A program made the position numbers and the translations under genes. From Isoetes taiwanensis (Eukaryota; Streptophyta; Lycopodiopsida; Isoetales; Isoetaceae), in contig JAJEKV010000514.1 of NCBI GenBank assembly GCA_021234155.1, forward strand, positions 1-64,000: a stretch of DNA of 64,000 nt, given 5' to 3'. The notes beneath the pieces were generated by a model, which saw only the letters and a program-made list of their open reading frames with translations, was not told where the DNA came from and ran no database searches. Each line of letters opens with the position of its first letter. Within the stretch, counting starts at the first letter, position 1. Of this stretch, positions 44,210-55,283 are shown piece by piece.

Positions 44210-46640
44210 AGAGAGGCCTGACCCCAAAATGTGAGCTCTTACAACTTATCAGGCTCCATTATTTCTCAGAAGTGGAGCTGTCTTAGTACTCAATCCGTTG
44301 CACCTCTTTTGCCTTGAATTACAGCCCAGATCCTCCTTCTAGTCCGTTGGCTTTCTGGACTCATAAACAAAAAGAGTTCAGCATCTTAAGATCCTTATAG
44401 TTGGCAGAGTCTAGATCCATTTTTTGTGGATCATTTTTCCTGCAAATTTTGGCACTAGTACCTTGGACCTAAAAATTGGCTTTCATTTACAGCCTTAGGC
44501 TTGATAGGGACTTGAGTTCGTCAAAAGTTGGCCCTTCTGACGTTGTAGTTCTAAGTCTGAGACAGACAGACTGATCTGTAAGTAGTACCAGCATTTTGGA
44601 GGAAAGAACTTTGCCTTTGATAAATTAGAGTTGAGGAAATGTGGGTTTATGAATTTGAAGGAAAATATTCATGGGTTTTTCTTTAAAATGCATCAACCTG
44701 ATATCTTGTTAGAAACCTTTCTTCTGAAGAAAAAAGGAGAGAAAAAAAACGTGTGAATTAAGGTCCATAACAGATTGCTTTCATGAGACAAAGAAATGAG
44801 GAAGGTAGAGCAAAATATGCTCGTTATGTCATGATCTGCAGTCTGTGACAGATTAATCCCTTGCACCAACTACAAAAGCTTCATATCCCACGAATTTACA
44901 CCCTTCAAGATCTTAGTCAATGGCAGAATTGATGGAAGTTTCTTCTAAAAGTGGTCGCCCTAGCAGCCCACTTTGCATTAATTGGCATTTATGACCACGT
45001 TCCACAGCCAAAGAACAGAAATCGACAAGAACTGATACTGCCTGCTATGCAAGTGCTGTGGAGAATATCACCCACATTTTTGCCTGATCTGTAGGAAGTA
45101 CGCTAAAAAGCACTTATAGTTATATAAATCATGTTTGTAAACATCACTAAAAGGTTTATAAAAGTGTTTTCACTAAGCCATCAATTCCAACTCAAATTCA
45201 CGAGGTTACAAAACTCCACTTAGGATGTCAGAAATAGCCCTGAAGAATGCACCATTCCTATGTCCAAAAAATCTTAAATAAAGGCAACTAAGGTCTTGTT
45301 AAACAGCACTAAGAATGCTTAGATCTTGCTAAACAGCTCCAATTGCTGATAAAAATGGTACTAAAATGGGTAACCTTCTGCTAACAGCTCCTTTATTGCT
45401 CATAAAAATGGTACTAGAATTGGTACGTTCTGCTCAAATTTCCTTCACAGATGTCAACATTTGAAGAGCACTTGCAATCTGGAAGGAAGAACCCTAGAAA
45501 ACCCAAAACCACACCCCATAACCTAGAGAAAAAGACAGATCTGATGCCTGCATAACTAGCAAGGGGAGTGGTTACTTAAAGAAAGTAATATAAGCAAACT
45601 GCGTATAAAGACAAGCAAATCCGTGAATAAGAAGCAAAATGATTAAATCTAAAACCTAGATGCTAAAAAAAAATCGGCCCTCATTCATAAATCCGAAAGC
45701 AACAGCCTTCTTCTGCGCCGTGTTAGGGTGTGATCTTCTGCCAAAAATTGTACCAGCGAGTCAGAATTCCTAGTTTTGTTCCACCTGAAGGGACACTTAT
45801 CCCTGGACCGGAACCGCCATAGCCATATGATTTGAGAGCTCCATTATTTGAGCCCTAGGGTTTTGTCAGGCCTTTACCTTAGGTTTACTCAGAATGCATG
45901 TGAAGGGTACTCTACAACAGTGTGATATCGGCTCCCCACTTTCCATAATCTTATAAGCATCCTATCTCCTTGTAAGATACGTTTGTACACCAACTTTGTA
46001 CCTCTGGTATACTTGCTAGTTGGATACACTATGCAGATCGTCCTTTTCAATTCAATTCAATTCAATTCACCTCAATTCTATTTTTTTAGCATATTTTTAG
46101 CAGAATTGCACGATTTTCCTGTCCACGTAGGCACCCACGTCACCCACAAACCTGATTTTCTTCCACACCCACGTCAGCCAGAGTTTGAGTCGAGCGATGG
46201 CAACCCTGCTGAAGAGTTCTTTCGCCTTGCTTTTCGAACAGCTGCGCAAAAATTCATGTAATCGATGGAAGATTTGGATTTAGTTGTTCTATAAGCTTCC
46301 CTTTTTACTGTCTGAGGGGACGGCGTAAAAATCTGAGGGACCCAAACATGAGTTTGGTGCTCATCAAAAGCCCTAGAATCCAACATGTTCCCGAGCTGAA
46401 AAGGCGTGTTGGCACTGGAACATATGCCACATACTGCACTGCAAGATTTTCTTATTATGTGTGCATTCTGCAACCAGTTAAATACCATCTCAAATGATAA
46501 TAAGCTCAAGGGATAGAGACCATTTCAGCTTAGTAGCCTCAACGATTTGAACTGTAAGAGAATAAAAAAGCATGATCTAAGATAGGGCTAATAGTTCCTT
46601 GAGTCTGATAGAGCCAATCTAACAAGCTATTTTCTTTGCA
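44210..46640. other. Noncoding stretch upstream of MYB
   Basis: Local repeats of AACAGCTCC and AAAAATGGTACTA lie at about 45300-45430. A (CAATT)n run lies at 46046-46068 inside sequence resembling the U5 end of an LTR. No coding domain seen; the minus frame 46174-46509 is unrecognised. Confidence 0.45.
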
Positions 46641-46906
46641 GCAATGTGCATGGGATTAATTTGATGGAAGCATTCCATCTGAGCTTCAAATGCTTGACAG
46701 AAACTTATTTGTAAGAAATATGGTACATGTAATGTACATATCCATGAAGATTTCTAATTTCCTTGAATGTTTCTATACAGAAATATATGCAACAATTACT
46801 TCAGTGGCAGCATCCCTAATGACTTGGGGCAATAGCTTGCAAGGAAAATTGTGCTTGTATATGAAGTCCTAAATGTTGCTAGGTTTGCATTATTGACAGT
46901 TCATTA

Positions 46907-47451
46907 GAGGTAATTTGAGATCTCATTTTGTCCCATTAAGGGATGCTTAAAAAGCCACATCAGCTTTTTAAACTGTCCAATAAGAGAAGAGCTCCAGTGT
47001 ATTTTATTCCAGTATTATGTGGCAGCAGTAATTAATGCAGTTCTAACTAACTTTTGCAGTGTCATCTTTCTACTATAACTTTTGATCAAAAACTCCGATT
47101 CCAACACTATTTGTGGCAATGGATTCGTCTCCTCAAGATCTTTCTAATGACAACCCATTGTTATATCTTTTGAGATGTACATATATAAGAAAAGAGCAAA
47201 AAACCATATTTTTAAGGTTAACACATATGGCTTGTATTGAAATACATCATAACCATATATCACTTGAAAGATCTTTTCATTCTGCATCTAATGCAACAAA
47301 CGCCGCAGCATTTTCATGAGTAGATCAAAAGTTATAGGGAAAAAACGACAGCAATGAAGTTGTTAATGCTGCATTAATTGTAGTTTGATGTAGAATACTC
47401 ATTCTATTGGAGGATTCTTATGGGGACAAAAGGAGATCTCAAATTACCTCT
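46907..47451. mobile_element. 545-bp foldback/MITE-like element inside the pseudogene
   Basis: The termini GAGGTAATTTGAGATCTC and GAGATCTCAAATTACCTC are inverted repeats. After a 2-3 nt irregularity they extend through TTTTGTCCC/GGGACAAAA. A TA lies on each side (46905-46906, 47452-47453), compatible with a TA target duplication, although the flanks CATTA/TAATG are themselves complementary, so the exact end is uncertain. Internal inverted segments (ATAACTTTTGATC and GATCAAAAGTTAT) also pair. No transposase. Confidence 0.7.
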
Positions 47452-48165
47452 AATGTCTTATGTATCCCTCGTCAGGGACATCTCAATTAATATCATTATA
47501 GGGACAATTCCAGATTCATTAGGTGATTTGGAGCATCTATGTTACTCTGTAAGTCATCTCCAATTTGATGCTAATATTTACTTAAAGAGCATCAAATTAG
47601 ATAAAGTCTTGGTTTCCGTCCTCTTATAGCATCTTACAAAATAACAAACAAGTTGGACGAAGTCTAGCAGAATTTGGCATGTTAAGAAGTAATTTTTGTA
47701 AGTTTGCATTCCATGCACTCTATTTGCTTTTATGTTATAACATAGTAATCTAGAAGAAATGATTGTCCAGGGGTCTTTTACACAACATTTAACTGGGAGC
47801 ATATCTCCGGAGTTGGGGCAATTGCAAACACTTATTGCCCTATAAGCAAACCAAAATAAAATTTGGATTAATGCTTGAGTGACTTTATCAGTGTTCTAAT
47901 CAAATGACATATCTATGTGCAGGTTATTGAAGTACAATTCACGTTCTGGAACAATACCAGCCCAGCTTTCAAACTGCTTCAGCCTGAACACATACCTAGT
48001 AAGTATGGTGCTAGCTGGTTCTCATGATCATAAGGTTTTTGTGTTTCAAGTACTATGCAGGTCCTCCCAATCTAGTCCTGCTTCATATGGACATGGCTTG
48101 TCATACATACGATGACAGAATGAGAATTACAGGTAACTTACATGATAGGTTTCTAATGCATCAAG

Positions 48166-48929
48166 TTTTTTTTTTTTTTTTTTTAAGGACGACAAACTCT
48201 TATTTATTATTCCAGAAGAAGTACACACATAGATGCAGAAACAGGAATACAATCTCAGCAGACAAAGATAATCCACTGAGTGCAGCCACCTGTCTATGCA
48301 TAGGATAAGATACCCAAATATTCCTTAAAAATCGAACGTTTTTTCTTAGGAGCAAGCTGAGAACATAGGTATGCCTTCACCAATCTGTCTTGCGCCTCGT
48401 AAAGAAGTTGGTCGACACTAATTGATAGGCCTTTGAAGATACACAACCGCCTTCTTTCCCAAAGAGACCACAACAACCAACCTGAAGCTAAGTGGAAAGT
48501 CTGTTGCTGCAAGATGTTCCAAGTGGAAGGATAAATGGCGAGAAGCACCTGCTGGCTAGTCAAGGTCACATGGAAGAGAGATAGTAACCATGACCAAACT
48601 GGCTGAACTTGATCACACAGAAAGAAGCAGTGCTCGAGACTCTCAACTTGACGCTTACACAGTGGGCAGAGTTTGAATCAGCACATTAACCTGTAGACAT
48701 CTGTGAAGGAGTTGCCACCATAAGGTAGAAACTTTGGGATGCAGCAATTTATTTCAGACCCAGGACCACATACGCTTCCACTGAGGAGGGGGAATGCGGA
48801 GCTGCCAACCAGCCCGAGGGGGGACAATGTTAACATCAACCAGCTTTTGATATAACGGATGCACAAGACGTTGTGCATTAGCCCCGGCATTAGCAATTTG
48901 GGGACTAGTCCAAATAGGTACATCAACTT
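48166..48929 (-). mobile_element. Short 5'-truncated LINE in the kinase exon, with 10-bp target duplication
   Basis: ATGCATCAAG occurs at 48156-48165 and 48930-48939. Between them are 764 bp with a T-run at the left (A-tail on the minus strand) and a minus-strand frame ASGWLLWSLWERRRLCIFKG of the LINE 3' region. It belongs to the same family as the 36.3-kb LINE: both 3' ends read AAGGACGACAA next to the tail, and both encode ACGWLLWSIWKRRR-like sequence. Removing the insert and one duplication rejoins the kinase frame (DRFLMHQ to GASIG). Confidence 0.93.
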
Positions 48930-49840
48930 ATGCATCAAGGTGCTTCTATTGGTAAATGAAATCTTATGGGATGTGTTGCATGTTAAGCGAAGTTCAAATT
49001 TTCATACTAATGAATTGTATAGCTATTATTCTATTGCTTAACATTGAGTTTGCATTTTGTCAGGCCTGTTCAAAAGGTTGAGCGTGATTGGAATAGACGA
49101 CTCAATATTGCACTCAGATCTGCACAAAGGGCTTTCATATCTTATCATGATTGCAACCCTCGTATAATACATCGTGATGTAAAATCCTCCAATATTTTAC
49201 TCGATGAATCTTTTTGAAGCCCTTCTTTTAGACTTTAAAGTTTTAAAGAGCATTTGTTTGTCGAAAAGACATACATCGACATTTATGTTACATTGATCAT
49301 GAGTATACAAGGACATCCAGGTTGAATGAGGAGTCAAATATTTATAGCTATGGAATTGTGCTTTTGGAACTCATCACTACGCAAAAGGCTGTACACGATA
49401 ATAGGAATATTCAACAATAGGTAAATTCTTTTTCTTTTATCCAACTTGGTTGCTAATGTACTTAATTCCAAGTTCAGGAGCTAAGGTATAAAATTACTCT
49501 TTGCAGGCTAATGGCAACAAGAATACTGTTATGGATGTGGTAGAGCCAGAAATCAAAGCTACTTGTACAGATTTGAGTTCAGTCTAAGATGCTATTAGAT
49601 TAGCTCTGGTATGCACCCAAAAGCTTGCCACACAGAGGCCTGCAAATTATGATGTAACAAATGTTTTGTTGTTTTTAATTCCTTCTCCATCTCAAAACAA
49701 ATGGACAATCCCAGTTCCAAGGCCTGCACAGAATTTAGTAAAAGAAGGCAAGTGGATGATTATGCAGAGAGCAAACATAGAGACGATATGTATGCAAGAA
49801 GCACCACATTTTCCCTTCTATTTGCATTTGGAAGTTTGCT

Positions 49841-50756
49841 ATTTATCACTGCCACTAATAATTGTTTCTTCTGGCCAGTCAGTTATCCCTGAGTTTGAAG
49901 AGTTGGTTAACACCCCCTTATTACTCCTCTTAAATGACGTTTGTTCGCCGGCCAATTATAACACCGTTGTTCTTGCAAACGGTTAATGATTCGATTCGAA
50001 ACTTCCAAACATTGTCTTATATTTAGACCTTAATAAAACATATATTTGTTAAGTTCAACTGAATATTAAAGACATATAAAGGTTAAGTTCAACTGAATAT
50101 TAAAGGTCAACTTTTGTTGGGATAACTCATTGGGAGATATCTCAGGCTCCTTAAACTTACCATGATCCATTAGCATTAAACAAAATAGAAGACTAAAGTA
50201 AAGAAATCACCAATAAAATGACAAATGGTTACTATATCCACCCATGGTTTGTGCCAATGGAAGTACGCAATCTTAGACTATTGGAGCAATTTATGATAAA
50301 GTACACAAATCTTAGACTATTGGAGCACCAATTATTGGACCAATTTGTGCTAATGGAAATATGCAGTCCTAGACTATTGGAACACAACAACTTACATAAA
50401 AAGCATCTGTTGAAAATAAAAGGTCTTTTGAATGTCCTTCCTGCCCAAGATTATCAACACAATGGCAATTGAGCACAACAATTTACACAAAAAGCATCTG
50501 TTAAAAATAAAAGGTCTTTTCAAATGTCCTTTCTGCCCAAGCTTATCAACACAATGACAAATGGAATTCATTGACAGACTCTGCAGTCTTAGAGTGTTGT
50601 TATTTATATATGTTAAAAGAAAACTAGCTGTGTTTGGCACCAACGCTGAGTTGATTAAAACTTAAATGTTGTTTATATTTATAAGCTACAATATATTGGG
50701 AGTCAGAGTGCCCTTAAGCCATTGGAAATGCCAATTGTCAATAATGAACATGCACA
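49841..50756. other. Noncoding stretch with a ~93-bp tandem duplication
   Basis: 50383-50470 and 50476-50560 are copies (AAAAAGCATCTGTT...AAAATAAAAGGTCTTTT). CTTAGACTATTGGAGCA recurs just before. GTTAAGTTCAACTGAATATT is duplicated near 50045-50105. No gene. Confidence 0.6.
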
Positions 50757-51350
50757 AAAAATGTAACCATTCACCTTCTATTCTTTTCTAGCTATTTTTC
50801 ATACAACCACCACCCCAAGACAACCCATCACAACATTTCAATTCAAATCAATTCAATCTTAGTGTCTAACAATAGATCACAACATGCATCTACCTCATAT
50901 TAAGAGACTTTGACGGAAAGATAAAATAAGATAAGACAAGATAAGATAAAATTTTACGTCCACAGGGACCCATCGGGCCGTAAGACGAGTCGTAACTTAT
51001 GCAGCGTATGGTATCCTTTGGATGACAGAATATCTTTGAAATAGTAGGAGCTCGTTAAAAAACAAAGGACCAAAGAACCATATTAATATGGCAATTAAGA
51101 CATTTTAACGGCAAGGTTTACCATATATTTGTTAAGAACAAAGAAGGACTATTTATAGATCTTATATCAAGCATTAGCACTCCACATGTGCTACAAAATG
51201 ACAATATCAAAGTGAACGTTCCATAGGAGTACTATAGCATGTGTGCTATATTACTGGGGTAACTTAATGTTTCAATACTAGTTGACATTTCAAGGAGGTG
51301 CTAGTGAAGTTGGTTTTGTTGCAACATTGTTTTTGTTTTTATTGTAATGT
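50757..51350 (+). repeat. ~600-bp inverted repeat, right copy (uninterrupted)
   Basis: Reverse complement of 36200-36275 plus 39619-40135, with GATAAAATAAGATAAGA-type runs, TATTTATAG near 51150 and the sequence TTACTGGGGTAACTTAATGT spanning the empty LINE target. It supplies the pre-insertion sequence for the LINE at 36276-39618. Confidence 0.9.
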
Positions 51351-51998
51351 GATGGAAATACCCAAATTTTGATTTTGAAGGGCCCCATTATATTACGAAG
51401 CGAAACTCGTCTTTATGATCTACCTGGTACCCTGGCACTTAGGTGCTTATTCTGTACAGGCCATTTGTTTTAGAGTTTAAATTTTAGTGTAATATCACAT
51501 TGCTGCAGGGCACAACTTATGTGTATGACAAATTGCTAAGACAATTGTATTAATTGCTGAGAGAACAAGATTGACAACACTATCTTACAAGTTGAAAAAC
51601 GAGGCCATGCATTATCCAATTGTTTGGACAAATCTTCTGCATGTGTTGAGGGACCATTTCAAAGATCTTCTTAGTCGGTCACACAAACATGAGTAGAATA
51701 GAATAGTAAAGACATAGTCTTCATCTGAGAGTCCTTCACTCTCAACAGTCTCTATACTATGATGGGAATTGCACCATGAATTGCATAATTCTTTGAAGAT
51801 AAGGCCATTAATGATTTACAGCATGTAGTAATAACAGAGCATCATATCCTCCCCTTGCCTCAAGCCTACCTTTTTTTGGTTTTCTAACAACTGTAATCTT
51901 GTTGTTAGTATTAATTCTTCTCCTCCTTTTACTTATTAACACTAAATCCTAGCCATCACGATGGGAACCCTAGAATTGGAATGCCAACTGTATAAAAT
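51351..51998. other. Noncoding stretch
   Basis: Nothing recognised between the inverted repeat and the MITE. Confidence 0.4.
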
Positions 51999-52273
51999 GG
52001 GTGAAAGCATGTTAGGGCCTACATAAAAAATTACCAAAAAGGTACTTTTCTGTGTACTTCTATGCAAGTACATAATTGTATTTTAAAGTACCTAGACTAC
52101 GAGATTGACTAAAAGAATTTGTGTTATGTTCAAGAGTAGTAGTACATACATGTTGTAAGGTACTTTGTGATGTCAAGAAGATGTTAAGAACTCAAATATA
52201 TCATCATCTTTGACTACCCAGAGTATTTTCCAGGTAGTTTCCAAAACATGTAGGCCCTAACATGCTCTTACCC
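51999..52273. mobile_element. 275-bp MITE with AAAAT target duplication
   Basis: The terminal inverted repeats GGGTGAAAGCATGTTAGGGC (left) and CATGTAGGCCCTAACATGCT...ACCC (right) pair over about 26 bp. AAAAT flanks both sides (51994-51998, 52274-52278). No ORF. The superfamily is not decided by a 5-bp match. Confidence 0.75.
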
Positions 52274-52305
52274 AAAATATGTAAAAAACAAAACTTATAC
52301 ATTGA

Positions 52306-52853
52306 CATTAGGGATTTTTTGAGATCATAAAAGGGCCTTCTAAGAACTGCTGACTAAGCTATATGAACTACCAATCAGAAAACAGAACTGGTAATCCAGT
52401 AAGCAAAACAGTTATAACTAACTCACTGGATCACATTTTCTAGCATAAGTGTTGATAGAAAAGTCCAAATGAGCTCTTGTTTGGTGCAATAGATAGATCT
52501 CATTGAGATCTTTCCAATCTTGGATGGTTTGCATATCTTTTAGCCCCGTAGGATAGTAAAAAATGGTAAAAACCATATTTTTTGAAGTTTTGACAATCAT
52601 AAGTGGTTAAAATATGTGCAAAGCACTAAGATTGGAAAGATCTTAACGATATCTATCTATTGCACTAAACGAGAGCTCATTTGAACTTTTCTATCAATAG
52701 TTATGCTAGAAAATGTGATCCAGTGAGTTAGTTATAACAGTTTTGCTGACTGGACCCGTCAGGCTCTGATTTCTAATTAATAGTTCATTTATCTTCATTT
52801 GGCTTAGTTGGCATGTTTTGAAGGCCCTTTTTTAATCTCAAAAAAACCCTAAT
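52306..52853. mobile_element. ~546-bp foldback element with ~215-bp arms
   Basis: The left arm (52308-52520) and right arm (52627-52853) are complementary almost throughout: for example CACTGGATCACATTTTCTAG on the left and CTAGAAAATGTGATCCAGTG on the right, and outermost CATTAGGG and CCCTAATG. The loop is about 105 bp. A transcript would form a long near-perfect hairpin. No target duplication was found. Confidence 0.85.
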
Positions 52854-52914
52854 GATACACAAGGTCAATCTTAATGTAATTCAACATAAAAAATACATGT
52901 CCCTAACTCGAATT

Positions 52915-52985
52915 CGCAAAAAAGGCACGGCTCCTTGGGAATCGAACCCAAGCACGTTCAGAGGGCTAGAGAAAAAATTGTAATC
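52915..52985 (-). repeat. tRNA-derived SINE-like head
   Basis: On the minus strand GGGTTCGATTCCCAAGGAGC fits a B box with pairing T-stem halves. Upstream GCCCTCTGAACGTGCT is only a weak A box. No cloverleaf can be completed. Confidence 0.35.
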
Positions 52986-53127
52986 ATACCTGACCAACAT
53001 ATCTAAGTAAAAAGATTGAACAAGTTCAAAATTTAGACATCAGATGCCGATATGTACAGGTGCATTTCTTTCAGGATCTACAACAGTCTTGAAACAGGGG
53101 AAAATAAGGCCCACATCATAAAATTTT

Positions 53128-53302
53128 TGTTAAACTTACTAGTTTACTATAAAAACACAAGAGACAAATATGCACCACAATACAAGACACGTATATTGAA
53201 TGATATGTGTTATATAGTACCATAAAGGTAAAAGGTAAAGGCGCTCATGTTGCCTTTTTATAAAGGCACGCTGCCTTCCTAATAAAAGCAGCTCCGCTAA
53301 CA
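53128..53302 (-). repeat. 3' LTR of the copia element
   Basis: 175 bp. It differs from the 5' LTR by a few substitutions and two small deletions in the AAAGGTAAAGG region. A CCTTTTTATA-type TATA motif is present. Confidence 0.93.
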
Positions 53303-55085
53303 CCCCACCTGCGACTTTAGTCTTTGACCAAATATGATATAGAAAATGTTGTGCCTGTGACCAAATATTGCAACCCATAGATAATCTCCCCACCTGCAAA
53401 TTTGATCTCGCACTCGGATAAAAAAAACCTTTGGTGGTCACAAAGGAAAAAACCCGAGTGCTACAAATTTATAATATCTATCCTTATTCTCAAGGACACC
53501 AAGAATAATGCAATAGCACTTTGATAGTGTTCTGATAATGCAATATCACTTTGATTATGACACATAAGTATGCTTGGTCCATCTTGAGCTTGTCTTGAGC
53601 ACTCTAGCAAACGCCATAACCAAACAAGTTCTCGCCTCGCAGCAACATATTCTGCTTCGATAATGGAAAGTGAAACACATCGTTTGCTCCTTACTCACTC
53701 GAGATACCAAAGATTTTCTGAAGAAAAAGCAGCAACCACTCCTTGATGTGTTTGGACAACCACCCCAATGTGCATCTGTTACCCAAGCAATCTGAAAGTA
53801 TTCGAGCCTTTGTCTTTGTCTTCGTCAGTAATACCATTTTGCATTGTCAGTACGTAATTGCTTGATCATTTTACCAGCCTGCCACCATACTTTGGAACAC
53901 TTGTAAAGACTTGGAATTTCGTAGAGATAAAATATACAAAAGTTCTACATGAAAAATCATCTACAAATAAGATGAAATAATGTTCACCACTCAAAGCATA
54001 AGGTAGTGGGCCACATCATCATGCACAAGCTCCCGAAGATAAATTGCACAGCAACACATGCCTCATACGTTGCTTTCCAATAGCACACACCTCACATGTT
54101 GCTTCCCAACAGCACATGCCTCATATACATCCATTGATGCAATGCTTCTCATGATAGACCATTAACAGTTCTATCAGAGGCTATAATAACATATCCGCAT
54201 ATATCCATAGATGTAGTACTACTCAATGATAGACCACCATCAGTTTTGTCAAAGGTTATAGAATGCTAGACCATCAACACTTGCAGTTCATAGCATTTAC
54301 ATACTTTAATACAAATAAGGCACTGGCACAATCGTCCAGACATAGTTCAAATGAAGTTTTCAATATTAATACTTCATGTAACACTTAATTAAATCATCAA
54401 ATATAATCCCATTTCAATCGTCATAAAATACTTTCAAGCACATGCAATGCTAGATGTCTTATTGATAGGTTTAATGCGATATGCATCACACATTATGCAA
54501 GTTTTTAACTCAAAAGCATAATTCCAATGCATCTATAACGTTATTCACAATTGTAATTACTTGAATTCTTATTTCTAAATTAATTATCGAAACAATTAGT
54601 CTATGACTCATTAGCACACAGTTTAGTTAAACCACTAGTATAATCCTCTAAGTTTTTATCTTAGACACTTACTAGTAGCTAGAAATCACATCGTAGCACT
54701 ACTAAGCACACTTTAAGATCATGTCAGTAAGGTCTAACCAACTAAGCTGCAAAGCGGGCGGCGATCAACAATTATGCAGGACTAAAATTCACTGTAGCTG
54801 GTTCATGACCTACTGAAGCAGCAACTTTAGATCAACAACAAACATGTCTGGATCAAGAAGGCCTGTTTCGACCAACAAGACTACAAAGTGAGCAGTTAAT
54901 GGTTTAAGAAGATATGCACAGAATACTTTTGTGTGGAACACCTATTAACCACTAATTCAACAGATCTTTCTGAGAAAAATACAGACTATATCCGATCATC
55001 TAAGAAATTCCAGTCTTTCTACATGATAGGTTCGCAAAGTCTAAAACTTAAGAGCAGGCTATCTTGATCTAATGCTCTGATACCA

Positions 55086-55278
55086 TGTTAAACTTACTAT
55101 TTTACTATAAGAACACAAGAGACAAGTATGCACCACAATACAAGACATGTATATTGAATGATATGTGTTACAATATATAGTACCATAAAGGTAAAAGGTA
55201 AAGGTGAAAGGTAAAGGCGCTCATGTTGCCTTTTTATAGAGGCACGCTGCCTTCGTAATAAAAGCAGCTCCGCTAACA
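55086..55278 (-). repeat. 5' LTR of the copia element
   Basis: 193 bp. It has an extra AAAGGTGAAAGGT copy and a short extra CAATA compared with the 3' LTR, so the 18-bp length difference comes from simple repeat changes. Confidence 0.93.
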
Positions 55279-55283
55279 ATTTT

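Larger units (their letters stand above)
46642..49840 (+). pseudogene. ERECTA-like LRR receptor kinase pseudogene
   Basis: Exon-sized LRR units appear in order with intron borders: DGSIPSELQML (46655), NNYFSGSIPNDLG (46785), GTIPDSLGDLEHL (47500), NNKQVGRSLAEFGMLRS (47640), LTGSISPELGQLQTL (47790) and SGTIPAQLSNCFSLNT (47945). The juxtamembrane/kinase start NLVLLHMDMACHTYDD (48068) follows. A LINE then interrupts. After it, RRLNIA and [18 protein letters not shown] (49095-49215) keep the HRD loop; a frameshift follows and DFG reads DFK. Later parts match ERECTA: TSRLNEESNIYSYGIVLLE, then IKATCTDLSSV with a stop (TAA), ending HRDDMYARSTTF. The ATP-binding half of the kinase is missing. Stops, frameshifts and insertions show it is dead. 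The LRR ectodomain plus ERECTA-specific kinase and tail motifs make the family clear. Confidence 0.9.
53128..55278 (-). mobile_element. Compact Ty1/copia element with both LTRs and target duplication
   Basis: LTRs at 53128-53302 and 55086-55278 start TGTTAAAC and end CTAACA. The flanks are ATTTT at 53123-53127 and 55279-55283. On the minus strand the primer site TGGTATCAGAGC (55074-55085), complementary to initiator tRNA-Met, directly follows the 5' LTR. The polypurine tract GCAGGTGGGG (53303-53312) precedes the 3' LTR, so the element points left. The interior is only 1.78 kb and holds decayed pol pieces: an integrase start (GELVHDDV, FILFVDDF, near 53960-54030) and an RNase H segment (SIIEAEYVAA, near 53650). 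The reverse transcriptase core and most of gag are gone. Non-autonomous relic. Confidence 0.95.

Noticed and set aside
36200-51350. A giant terminal-inverted-repeat element carrying MYB and ERECTA
   Set aside because: No matching target duplications at the outer ends and no transposase; kept only as a low-weight idea in the findings.
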